Source: Nocardiopsis_B mangrovi
Lineage (GTDB): Bacteria > Actinomycetota > Actinomycetes > Streptosporangiales > Streptosporangiaceae
Assembly: GCF_042653925.1 (NCBI RefSeq)
Contig: NZ_JBHSFQ010000030.1
Location: 27,565 to 91,564, forward strand
Direction: 5' to 3'
DNA length: 64,000 nucleotides
Shown here: positions 16,945 to 24,592 of the stretch, piece by piece
How positions within the stretch are numbered: position 1 is the stretch's first letter
Layout: each line of letters opens with the position of its first letter
Program-made: the position numbers and the translations under genes
Notes under the pieces: generated by a model
What the model saw: only the letters and a program-made list of their open reading frames with translations
What the model was told of the DNA's origin: nothing
Databases searched by the model: none

Positions 16945-17841
16945 CTATTCGCGGGGGTCGAACTCGATGCCCTCGGGCTTGGCGCGGTCGAGGGCGTTCT
17001 CGAAGACGCCGTCCTTCAGGTCGAGCGTGGCGGAGCCGAAGTCGGCCGAGGTCAGCCGGTCGCGGATCCCGGCCGGGAAGTTGTTCCAGCTCACCAGGTC
17101 GGGATACTGCCACTCGCCGTAGTGGTTCTCGGGCGGGTCGTCGTGGTCGGCGGCGAACCGGAAGGCGTGGGTGCTCGCGCCGTCCTTGTGGTAGACGATC
17201 TTGGCGTGGGTCCCCTCGAACCGGAGCTCAGAGGCGGGCCGGGTGTCGTAGTCGCCGTGCGCCGAGGCGGAGACGTACCGCGCCTGGTCGTCGCGCACCC
17301 ACACCACGACGTGTTCGAGGTCGTGCCGGTGTCCGCAGCAGCCCGGGAGGACCTGGTCCTTCTCGAAGTACAGGGCGTACATGTAGGCGCACCACCCGTT
17401 CGCGTTGCACTTCGAGCGCGAATACGCGTTGGTGTTGTCGAGGTCGGACTGGTCGCGGCAGTTCCCGTTGAGCGCACCGGAGGTGTTCAGCCCTTCGGCG
17501 ATGGTGCCGTCGGGGCCGATGGCCGGGGTGGGGTAGCAGCCGTCGGTGTCGTAGTCGAAGGCCGGCTGCCACGTGCCGTCGGGTTCGGCGAAGCTGGCGG
17601 GCAGCGCCTGGGGCGGCGCGGCCCAGGCGATGGCCGGGGGCATGACGACGACCAGCGCGACGGCGCCGGCGAGGGCCCGCGCGGCCAGGGACGCCGCTCT
17701 GCGCCACGGCCCCCCGCGGGCCGATGCCCGCACGGTACCGGGGGCGCCGGCCGGGCGGCGCACGAGGCGCCGTCGTCTTCGCCGCCGCTCACCGGGGGGT
17801 ACGGCCCGGTCGCCTGTTCCCGCGTTGTCCGCCACACTCAT
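16945..17841 (-). CDS. Secreted NPP1 / Nep1-like (NLP) family protein
   Basis: A 298-residue protein with a very Arg-rich N-terminus (residues 19-30), a hydrophobic signal/anchor segment at about 52-75 ending in AWAAP, then an NPP1 domain. The NLP hallmark heptapeptide is present as GHRHDLE (residues 170-176; the usual form is GHRHDWE), inside a beta-strand ending HVVVWV. Six cysteines (102, 128, 145, 151, 168, 169) suggest disulfides outside the cell. NLPs are secreted proteins; plant-pathogen members lyse eudicot membranes, while roles in soil actinomycetes are unclear. ATG at 17841. It is monocistronic with its own terminator. The Trp-to-Leu change in the hallmark motif leaves toxicity uncertain. 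Confidence 0.88.
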   Translation of the reverse strand: MSVADNAGTGDRAVPPGERRRRRRRLVRRPAGAPGTVRASARGGPWRRAASLAARALAGAVALVVVMPPAIAWAAPPQALPASFAEPDGTWQPAFDYDTDGCYPTPAIGPDGTIAEGLNTSGALNGNCRDQSDLDNTNAYSRSKCNANGWCAYMYALYFEKDQVLPGCCGHRHDLEHVVVWVRDDQARYVSASAHGDYDTRPASELRFEGTHAKIVYHKDGASTHAFRFAADHDDPPENHYGEWQYPDLVSWNNFPAGIRDRLTSADFGSATLDLKDGVFENALDRAKPEGIEFDPRE

Positions 17842-18360
17842 GAGTTCGGCACCTTCCGATCGACGGGGGCATGGTCCACCTGGCCTGATGGCGTCATCGG
17901 AAATGGCCGGGGGGATGGGTCCGGGCGGCTGCGCACACGCACGTTGTCGTCGGTGGCGACCGAAGTCGAGTGCGAATGCGACCGACCGCGGGAGAATTCG
18001 TCGGTATCGCGCGAAATGTCAATATAATGGTGCACCACAGTCACCGCAAGAGGCGGTGGGATTACGTTTCGTACGATCGCGGACTACATATTCGAAATTC
18101 GACGAACCGACATTCTTTCCCTGGGAATGGACCGCGAAAACATCGGCGGCCAGGCGCGGGCGTGAAGCCGGGGCGAAGCGCCGGTGGCAGCCGGAGCCTC
18201 CCGTCCCTCCTCCGTCGAATGGGGGGCGGGCCTGTTCCCTCCGGAGGGTGGCGCGGTCGCCGGGCGTCCCGGGCGGCTAAGCTTCCCCTACCGCCCTGCC
18301 CGCCCGAGACCCGCTGAAGGACCCCGTCTGCGACGATGCCAACCAATGACCTCGCTCGCA
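17842..18360. other. Non-coding divergent spacer upstream of NPP1 and GT-B genes
   Basis: About 520 bases between the NPP1 start and the promoter of the plus-strand GT-B gene. It contains AT-richer patches (for example 17995-18080) that could hold promoters, but no frame has coding bias and I see no RNA gene. Confidence 0.5.
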
Positions 18361-18363
18361 GCA

Positions 18364-18392
18364 CGGACATTCGCGGACGGAACGGCTAGGAT
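18364..18392 (+). promoter_or_regulatory. Possible sigma-70-type promoter ahead of the octanucleotide array
   Basis: CGGACA (18364-18369), 17-base spacer, TAGGAT (18387-18392). If used, transcription would begin near 18399, just before the repeat array, placing the repeats in the 5' leader of the GT-B gene. Confidence 0.4.
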
Positions 18393-18404
18393 GTGACTAT
18401 TTGG

Positions 18405-18532
18405 GGAGAGCCGGAGAGCCGGAGAGCCGGAGAGCCGGAGAGCCGGAGAGCCGGAGAGCCGGAGAGCCGGAGAGCCGGAGAGCCGGAGAGCCGGAGAGCC
18501 GGAGAGCCGGAGAGCCGGAGAGCCGGAGAGCC
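18405..18532 (+). repeat. 16 perfect tandem copies of the octamer GGAGAGCC
   Basis: Sixteen uninterrupted identical 8-base units (128 bases), followed at 18533 by GGAGGTGG, which ends the array. Each unit contains the Shine-Dalgarno-like GGAGAG. The unit length is not a multiple of three, so gain or loss of one copy changes reading frame and spacing. All three plus-strand frames stay open through it, but the predicted peptides (Pro-Glu-Ser-Arg-Arg-Ala-Gly repeats) are an artefact of the repeat. Confidence 0.98.
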
Positions 18533-18564
18533 GGAGGTGGTCGACGTTTCACCACTGCCGCACC

Positions 18565-20163
18565 GTGCTCGTCATCGCGAGGACGTTCACCTCGACCATC
18601 CGCGTCCTCGAAGCGCTCGACTGCCTGCGTGACGACGTCCGGCTGCGCGTCCGGTTCTGCTTCGACGACACCTCGGCCTTCCACGGCGGCGTCGCCGAAC
18701 TGCTGAGCCGCCTGGAGACACCCCAGGTGACCTGGGATGAAGCGGTCAAGGCCGGCCACGACCTGATCATCACCGCCAGCGAGAACGTCGACCTCACCCC
18801 CTTCAACGCACCGGTGGTCGTCCTGCCGCACGGTGTCGGGTTCCAGAAGCTCGTGCCCGACTCCAACGGCAGTGGGCGCCGCCTGTCCGGGGTCGTCCCG
18901 GCGGCGTCGCGGGACTCCGCCGACGTCCGGCCCGTGGTCTCCCACCCCGACCAGCGCGAGCGGCTCCGCTCCATCTCGCCGCGCCTCGCCGAGCACACGA
19001 CCGTCGTCGGCGACCTCGCCTACGACCGGGCGCGGGCCGGGCTGCGCCTGCGCGACCGCTACCGGGACGCGCTCGGGGTCGCCCCCGGCCGGCGGCTCGT
19101 ACTGCTCACCTCGACGTGGAAAGACGAGTCCGCCCTCGGCGCCCACAACGACCTCCCGGCCCGGCTGCTGGCCGACCTGCCGTTCGACGGCCACCGCGTG
19201 GCGGCGGTCCTGCACCCCAATATCTGGTCCGAGCACAGCCCCTGGGAGGTGCGCCGCCTGTACTCCGCGGCGCTGGAGGCCGGGCTCCTGCTGATCCCCC
19301 CGGACGACGGCTGGGCCGCGGCACTGGCCGCCGCCGACTGCGTGATCGGCGACCACGGATCGGTCACGCTGTACGCGGCGGGGCTGGACCGCCCGCTGCT
19401 GCTCGCCGCCTTCGGCGACGAAGCCGTCCCGGGGACGGCGATCGCGCGGCTGGCCGCGCGGACGGGGCGTCTCGACGTCCATGCGCCTCTCGCCCCCCAG
19501 ATCGACCGGGCCATCGCCGGGCACGTTCCCGGGCGGCACACCGAGGCGGTCGACCAGGCGTTCGCGTACGTGGACGAGGCCGCGCCCCGGTTCGCCCGCA
19601 TGGTCTACGGGCTGCTGGGACTGGAGGCTCCCGCCGCCGGCCCGCGCACGCTCGCGCCGGGGCCGCCGGTCCCCCACCACGCTCGGCGGGTGACGGCGTT
19701 CGAGGTCCGCTCGCACATCGACGCCGACGGCGGCGTGCACGTGGCGCGCTACCCGGCCGCGGTCCGTTCCGTCCACGAGGAGCCGGACGGCCTGCGCCAC
19801 CTGTGCGCCGCGGAGTCGGAGCCCGACTCGCGCTTCGTCGAGAACGCCTCCGTCGTCCACCGCGATACGGCGCCCGGAAGCGCGGCGCCCGCGGAGCTCC
19901 GCCGGCTGCTGGACCTGTACCCCGGCGCGCTGCTGTCGGCGGTCCCCGCGGAGGGCGGCTGCGATTGCCTGGCGCGCGACGGCGCCGCCATCCGGGTGCG
20001 GTCCGCCCCCGGCGTGGCGCTGCCCGTCCTGACCGGAGTGGTCTACACCCTGCTCCGCACCGGCCGGCTCACCAGCGGGGACGTCCCGCTGCGCCTGGGC
20101 GGGGTCCCTTGGGAAGCGGCCGGGGTGCGGGTGCACGTCGAGGTCGATCCCCCGCCCGGCTGA
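18565..20163 (+). CDS. GT-B-fold protein, CDP-glycerol glycerophosphotransferase-like (function unknown)
   Basis: A 532-residue cytoplasmic-looking protein. Residues 1 to ~340 resemble a GT-B nucleotide-sugar/CDP-glycerol transferase: a first Rossmann half (HDLIITASENVD, VVVLPHGVGFQKL) and a second half with LVLLTSTWKDESA, HPNIWSEHSPW (about 217-227) and ADCVIGDHGSVTLYAAGLDRPLL (about 258-280). The last segment corresponds to the phosphate-binding motif of TagF-type enzymes. Residues ~370-532 form an unrecognised C-terminal region. The GTG at 18565 is the first start in frame, but no ribosome site is close; GGAGG ends 28 bases upstream at the end of the repeat array, so initiation is doubtful. 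Converges with the STAND NTPase gene. Confidence 0.7.
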   Translation: MLVIARTFTSTIRVLEALDCLRDDVRLRVRFCFDDTSAFHGGVAELLSRLETPQVTWDEAVKAGHDLIITASENVDLTPFNAPVVVLPHGVGFQKLVPDSNGSGRRLSGVVPAASRDSADVRPVVSHPDQRERLRSISPRLAEHTTVVGDLAYDRARAGLRLRDRYRDALGVAPGRRLVLLTSTWKDESALGAHNDLPARLLADLPFDGHRVAAVLHPNIWSEHSPWEVRRLYSAALEAGLLLIPPDDGWAAALAAADCVIGDHGSVTLYAAGLDRPLLLAAFGDEAVPGTAIARLAARTGRLDVHAPLAPQIDRAIAGHVPGRHTEAVDQAFAYVDEAAPRFARMVYGLLGLEAPAAGPRTLAPGPPVPHHARRVTAFEVRSHIDADGGVHVARYPAAVRSVHEEPDGLRHLCAAESEPDSRFVENASVVHRDTAPGSAAPAELRRLLDLYPGALLSAVPAEGGCDCLARDGAAIRVRSAPGVALPVLTGVVYTLLRTGRLTSGDVPLRLGGVPWEAAGVRVHVEVDPPPG

Positions 20164-20198
20164 CGCCGTCGAGCGCGGCCCCGCCGCCGCGGCCGTGG

Positions 20199-22385
20199 TC
20201 AGTCGAGCGCGTCGATGCGTGCCTGCACCCGGGCCGCACGCGGGCTGTTCATCTCGGCGAAGAGGTCGCGCGCCCGCGACCAGTGCTCGCGCGCCTCACC
20301 GGTCTGCTCCATGTCGGCGCGGAACAGCCCGAGGCGTTCCAGGTTCTCGGCCTCGTAGTACGGGTTGTCGCGCGCGTGCAGCGCCTCGACGGCCGCGGTG
20401 CAGGCTGCGACGGCGTCCTCCATCAGGCCGGCCGCCGCATAGGCCGCGGCAAGGCTGCCCCGCGCCCGCGCCGCCATCCTCAGGTCGGCGGGCTCCAGGG
20501 CTTCGAAGGCCGCGACGGCGTCCTCCAGTTCGGCGATCGCCCTCCCCGGGTCCGGCAGCTCCAGCCAGGTGTGCCCGGCGAAGTAGCGCGCGAGGGCGAG
20601 GCCGCGGGGCGCCTGGGGGTGGTGCGAACGCTCGTTCAGGCGGCGGGCTCGCGCGAAGGCGTCGAGGGCCGCGTGCTTGTCGACCGTGTTCGCGAAGCGG
20701 CCGTGGAACTCGTGTACGGACGCCGCCAGCAGCAGGTCGTCCTCGTCGCGCACCAGGTGGAGGGCGCGCTCCAGCTGCTCGCGCGCGTCGTCGGTGCGGC
20801 CGAGGTCGGTCAGCGGCCTCGACACCAGGGAGCGCAGGCGGGCCTCGGCCGCGCCGGCGCCCTGCCGCCGGGCCGCGTCGGCGCCCTGCGTGCCGGTCTC
20901 CACCCAGTCGGCCAGATAGCGGTGGTTGAGGTAGAGCGCGGTCGCCAGTTCCGCGATGCGGTAGGCGCGGGTGTCCAGGCCGCGGCGCACGGCCACCCGG
21001 ACGGCGATGAGGATGGTGTCGCGTTCGGCGTTCAGCCAGCGCAGCGCCCTCCCCCGGTCGCCGCCGAACGGATCCGGGACCCCGGCGGTCACCGCCGTGA
21101 GGTCGACCGTGCGCAGCCGCGGCCCCATGACGGCCGCGTCCGCATGGGCGAGCGTGGCGGCGTAGGCGTCAAGGCAGTCGGTGAGGACGGTGTCGCGGGT
21201 CTCGGCGCCGTCGTGCTCCAGCGCCAGGTCGGCGGCGTGCAGCCGGAGCAGGCCGTGCGCGAACCGGAATCTGCCCTCGGTGTCGGCTTCCGCGATGAGT
21301 TCGGCTCTGCTCAGGGCGGCCAGGAGGTCCGCCACCGCCCCGGGTTCCCCGCGGCCGGCGGTCGCCGCCAGCGCCAGGTCGAACGCCGAGCCGGGCCAGC
21401 AGCCCAGCGCACGGTAGAGCGCGGCCGCCTCCGCCGTCAGCCCGTCGTAGGCCACGTTGAACACGGTGGTCAACGTGACGTCGTCGGTCAGCGACAGCGA
21501 TGTGAGGCGCCTGCGCTCATCGGTCAGTTCGGCCGCCAGCACCGACAGGCCGGACCTGGAGCCGGAACCGGGTCTGAGCCGTCCCGCGGCGATCACGAGG
21601 GCGAGCGGGAGCCCCTCGCAGGCCGCCACGACCGACGCCAGGCTCTCCTGGTCGAGGTCGTCGCCCAGCTTGTGTCCGCACTGCTTGGTGAACAGCTCCC
21701 CGGCCTCCCGGGGCTCCAGCGGCGGGAGTGTCAGCCATTCGGCGTGGTCGAGGGTGAGTTCGCCCAGCCGCGCCCGGCTGCCGACGGCGAGCACGGCACT
21801 CTGCGGCCCGTGGGGGATCAGCTCCCTGACCTGCGCGGCCTGGGTGGCGCCGTCCACGACGACGAGCAGCCGACGGTCGCGGGTGACGGTGCGGAACTGC
21901 GCGGCCCGGCCGTGGAGGCCGGCCTTCATGTCCTCCTTGGGGAGGCCGAGCGACCCCAGGAGTTCACCGAGGGCTTCGCCCGGGCCGGCGGAGCCCTCCG
22001 GGTCGAGCCGTTCGTAGTCGACGTAGAGCTGGCCGCCGTCGAACTCGCGGACCGTTTCGGCGGCGAACCGGTGCACCAGCGCGGACTTCCCCATCCCGCG
22101 CGCCCCTCCGACAACGGTGATGCGGGCGCCGGGCTCCCGGCCGTCCGGCGGCCGGACCGCCCTGCGGACGGCTTCGAGTTCCGCGACGCGGTTGTGCCAC
22201 CTGCTCGGCGGGTCCGGTACCTCTCCGGGGACCGTCGGCCGGTGCGGCGGCCGGGGTCCGCCTCCATGGTTGTTCACGATGGTGACGCCTCCCGCGATCG
22301 AGTTCGCCTGGACCACCGAGTCGGCCGAGTGCGCGGAGTTGCGCACGCCTGGGGGAAGCGGGTCGGGGGTCACCGGATCGCTCAC
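20199..22385 (-). CDS. STAND NTPase: NB-ARC plus TPR protein with N-terminal RHIM-like motif
   Basis: A 728-residue NLR-type signalling ATPase. From the GTG at 22385 (AGGAGG five bases upstream), residues 23-39 read SVVQANSIAGGVTIVNN, which closely resembles RHIM/PP-type amyloid motifs (V-Q-x3-I-x-G-G-V). Then comes an NB-ARC domain: Walker A GGARGMGKS (93-101), Walker B RRLLVVVDGA, and the GLPLAL motif in ACEGLPLALV. The C-terminal third is helical repeats of TPR type with Ala-rich 40-residue periodicity, likely a ligand sensor. No HTH or BTAD domain is seen, so it is not an SARP regulator. It is divergent from the SWIM-like/MoxR operon. The effector partner, expected to carry the same amyloid motif, is not identified in this window. 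Confidence 0.88.
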   Translation of the reverse strand: MSDPVTPDPLPPGVRNSAHSADSVVQANSIAGGVTIVNNHGGGPRPPHRPTVPGEVPDPPSRWHNRVAELEAVRRAVRPPDGREPGARITVVGGARGMGKSALVHRFAAETVREFDGGQLYVDYERLDPEGSAGPGEALGELLGSLGLPKEDMKAGLHGRAAQFRTVTRDRRLLVVVDGATQAAQVRELIPHGPQSAVLAVGSRARLGELTLDHAEWLTLPPLEPREAGELFTKQCGHKLGDDLDQESLASVVAACEGLPLALVIAAGRLRPGSGSRSGLSVLAAELTDERRRLTSLSLTDDVTLTTVFNVAYDGLTAEAAALYRALGCWPGSAFDLALAATAGRGEPGAVADLLAALSRAELIAEADTEGRFRFAHGLLRLHAADLALEHDGAETRDTVLTDCLDAYAATLAHADAAVMGPRLRTVDLTAVTAGVPDPFGGDRGRALRWLNAERDTILIAVRVAVRRGLDTRAYRIAELATALYLNHRYLADWVETGTQGADAARRQGAGAAEARLRSLVSRPLTDLGRTDDAREQLERALHLVRDEDDLLLAASVHEFHGRFANTVDKHAALDAFARARRLNERSHHPQAPRGLALARYFAGHTWLELPDPGRAIAELEDAVAAFEALEPADLRMAARARGSLAAAYAAAGLMEDAVAACTAAVEALHARDNPYYEAENLERLGLFRADMEQTGEAREHWSRARDLFAEMNSPRAARVQARIDALD

Positions 22386-22715
22386 TGCGTCCTCCTGGGC
22401 CGCGGGTCCGCGGGAACCTTGGTCACTGATGTTCACCCTATGGGCCACGGGATGTGACCGGGTAGCGGAACCCGCTTCCGCATGCGGCCACCCGCGCGGA
22501 CGGCGCCGCCGTCCGCCCCCGCCGGCGCCCGCTTCCTGCCGCGATGCCGGTGCGGCCGGGTTTGTCGCCGTCGTGCGGTATACCTACCGGACCGCTGATC
22601 GCCTGCCGGGCACGGGCTCGGGCTCCGGTCGGCGGGTCCCCCCGTGATCCATCGTCTGGAGGTCGATGCCGTGGACGCTGAAGGCACCGAAGCAGGGATC
22701 GGGCAAAGGAGCGTG
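22386..22715. promoter_or_regulatory. Divergent intergenic region between STAND gene and SWIM-like/MoxR operon
   Basis: About 330 bases with no coding signal. It contains an inverted repeat GCGGAA-CCCGC-TTCCGC (22465-22481) and the palindrome GGTATACC (22577-22584). It must hold promoters for both the STAND gene and the five-gene operon. Confidence 0.5.
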
Positions 22716-23180
22716 GTGAGCGTGCTGCCACCCGCCCGGCCCCGCAAGCTGGCGAAGGTCCCCTTCGTCGAACTGGCGGACGGGCGGTTGCAAGGGGTGG
22801 TGTCGAGCGGGTCCGACATCGCCCGGGTGTACGTCTCCTCGATCGCCGCCGAGTCCCACGCCCTCACATGCAGCACCAACAACAACAGGCCGTGCGGCGG
22901 CCTCGGCTCGTCGCCCTGCAAGCACCTGCGCAGCCTCGTGGACGAGGCCGTGCTCCAGTACGGGATCGAGCGCGTCGCCGGCTACCTGCGGATCGGCATC
23001 GACGCGGATGTCACGTCGGGGACCGATCTCGTCCACCGGATGGACCCGCGCCGCGGATCCGCGCAGTCGGGCGTCGTGTTCAGCCGGTTCCTGCGCTACC
23101 TGTCCTACCTGGAGGTACCGGCGACCACCGCGCCCCTTCCCGAGATGCACTGGTTCCCGGCGACGAGGGCGGGCCGCTGA
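22716..23180 (+). CDS. Small SWIM-like zinc-binding protein
   Basis: A 154-residue protein, first gene of a five-gene operon. Its middle holds C52-x7-C60-x7-C68-K-H70, followed by an amphipathic helix (LRSLVDEAV). The final CxH and the helix match the SWIM zinc finger (CxC-xn-CxH), but the first pair is spaced differently. SWIM proteins recur with MoxR/vWA genes, for example yehQ in the E. coli yehLMPQ cluster, usually as much larger proteins. The start lies among GTG codons at 22713, 22716 and 22722 behind AAAGGAG (22705-22711); 22716 is chosen as a compromise for spacing. Its stop overlaps the next ATG (TGATG). The zinc assignment is by motif only. Confidence 0.7.
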   Translation: MSVLPPARPRKLAKVPFVELADGRLQGVVSSGSDIARVYVSSIAAESHALTCSTNNNRPCGGLGSSPCKHLRSLVDEAVLQYGIERVAGYLRIGIDADVTSGTDLVHRMDPRRGSAQSGVVFSRFLRYLSYLEVPATTAPLPEMHWFPATRAGR

Positions 23181-24592
23181 TGCTGTCCTCACAACTCGCC
23201 GAGCTGCTCGAATCCGAGCCGGCCGGGACCGCCGACGCCCTCGACGTCGTCGACGGGTTCGACGCGGCGCTCGAACGCGGCCTGGCCCGCCCCGATCCCG
23301 CCAACTCCGCGGCCCTGGCCGCGCTGGCGGGCGCCATGGCGGCCACACCGCTCGGCACCGCAGTGGGCGAGTCGGTCGACAAGCTCGCCACCGGCGCCGT
23401 CGGCGACGGCCGATTCGCCGCGCTGGCGGGCGCCCGCACCGCCCTGCTCGGCGCGGTCCACGACGCCCTGCTCTCGGGGCTGGACACCGCGCGCGGACAG
23501 GCCCGGGACGCCCTCCCCGCGGCCGATGCGCCGGCGCCCGCGGCCGACAACGTGCTCGCCGGCAGCCGCGCCTGGCTCTCCGAACTCGCCATCACCGGAT
23601 GGCTCGGGGTCGACCGCGACATCGCCTCCGGCGGCGGCCGAACAATCGACGCGCTGCTGGCGGATCCCGCCCGCCGCAGGCTGGCGGTGCTGCTCGACGG
23701 CCTGGCCGCCGAACTCCAGGCGTCGTGCCCGGTCGCGGCGATGGACGGCCTGCCGGCCCGCCGCTGGGCCGACCTGTGGACGCGCGCCGTCATGCTCTCG
23801 CAGGACGGCGGGCTCGCGCCCGCGCAGCCCGCCGCCGAGGCCACCGGCCGGCTGCTGCCCCTCGGCGCCGATGTCCATGAACACGGCACGGCCGTGCAGG
23901 TGCAGGTCCACGCCGTCTTCGAGCCCGCCGACGGCGCCCCGCCCCGGCTGGTGCGCGCCAATCTGGCCGCCGCGAAGGTGGACGCCGTCGTGGGCCCGGC
24001 GGTGTGGAAGCTGCTGGCCGACCACCCCGTGCTGCTGGGGGCGCTGGCCGGGCACCGCTCCGTCGACATCACCACGATGCCGCTGCTGGACACCGGCGAC
24101 CTGCTCTGGCACGACGACCGTGCCGCCGAGGGCGATCCCGCCGACCCCTTCGCCACGGCCCGGCTCCGGCTCGCCGACGCGGTGGCGCCCGCCGTCCCGG
24201 CGCTCGACCGCCACCCGGTGCGCATCGCCGAGCCGGTGCTGGTCGAGGGCTACAAGGCCACCAAGCCCAAGGGCGACGGCCCGCCCCGCGTCACCTTCGT
24301 CCTCGACGGCGTCGAACTGCCCGTCGACACCGTCCGCCTGCCCGCCGCCGGCCCGCTCACCGCGAAGCTGGTGGCCGCGTCGTCGGCCTGCATCGGCCTG
24401 ATGCGCTGGGACGCCGGCGGCTGGTCGCTGCAACCCCTCGGCGTCCAGACGGCGGTGAAGCGGCAGCCGACCCCGGTCCACAACGGCGACTGGGCGCTGG
24501 GCCCCACGGATCCCAAGGTCGCCAAGGCCGAGGCGCGCAACGACGCCCTGGCCGTGCTCCGCGAGCGCGCAGGACGGTTGCTGAGACGATGA
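23180..24592 (+). CDS. Conserved hypothetical protein of the MoxR/vWA operon
   Basis: A 470-residue soluble protein that I do not recognise. The N-terminal ~200 residues are Ala-rich and mostly helical (LAELLESEPAGTADALDVVDGF; ARRRLAVLLDGLAAELQ). The C-terminal half looks beta-rich (GTAVQVQVHAVFEP, RVTFVLDGVELPVDTVRL) and ends in a basic helix (LRERAGRLLRR). No membrane segment or catalytic motif stands out. It begins on the TGATG overlap with the SWIM-like gene and its stop overlaps the vWA start (ATGA), so it is made in fixed proportion with both. It is probably a subunit or adaptor of the same complex. Confidence 0.85.
   Translation: MLSSQLAELLESEPAGTADALDVVDGFDAALERGLARPDPANSAALAALAGAMAATPLGTAVGESVDKLATGAVGDGRFAALAGARTALLGAVHDALLSGLDTARGQARDALPAADAPAPAADNVLAGSRAWLSELAITGWLGVDRDIASGGGRTIDALLADPARRRLAVLLDGLAAELQASCPVAAMDGLPARRWADLWTRAVMLSQDGGLAPAQPAAEATGRLLPLGADVHEHGTAVQVQVHAVFEPADGAPPRLVRANLAAAKVDAVVGPAVWKLLADHPVLLGALAGHRSVDITTMPLLDTGDLLWHDDRAAEGDPADPFATARLRLADAVAPAVPALDRHPVRIAEPVLVEGYKATKPKGDGPPRVTFVLDGVELPVDTVRLPAAGPLTAKLVAASSACIGLMRWDAGGWSLQPLGVQTAVKRQPTPVHNGDWALGPTDPKVAKAEARNDALAVLRERAGRLLRR

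Noticed and set aside
18405..18532. Mobile-element remnant or transposon end
   Set aside because: Pure octamer tandem repeat without terminal inverted repeats, target duplication or transposase nearby.
18393..18706. Plus-strand frames that encode Pro-Glu-Ser-Arg-Arg-Ala-Gly-Glu repeats
   Set aside because: They result only from the octamer array being free of stop codons; they overlap the GT-B start and have no downstream domain.
20199..22385. SARP/AfsR-type antibiotic regulator
   Set aside because: NB-ARC and TPR parts are present, but there is no N-terminal winged helix or BTAD domain; the N-terminus is a short amyloid-like motif.
19116..22457. 1113-residue plus-strand frame
   Set aside because: Arg/Gly/Pro-rich shadow of the GT-B and STAND genes.
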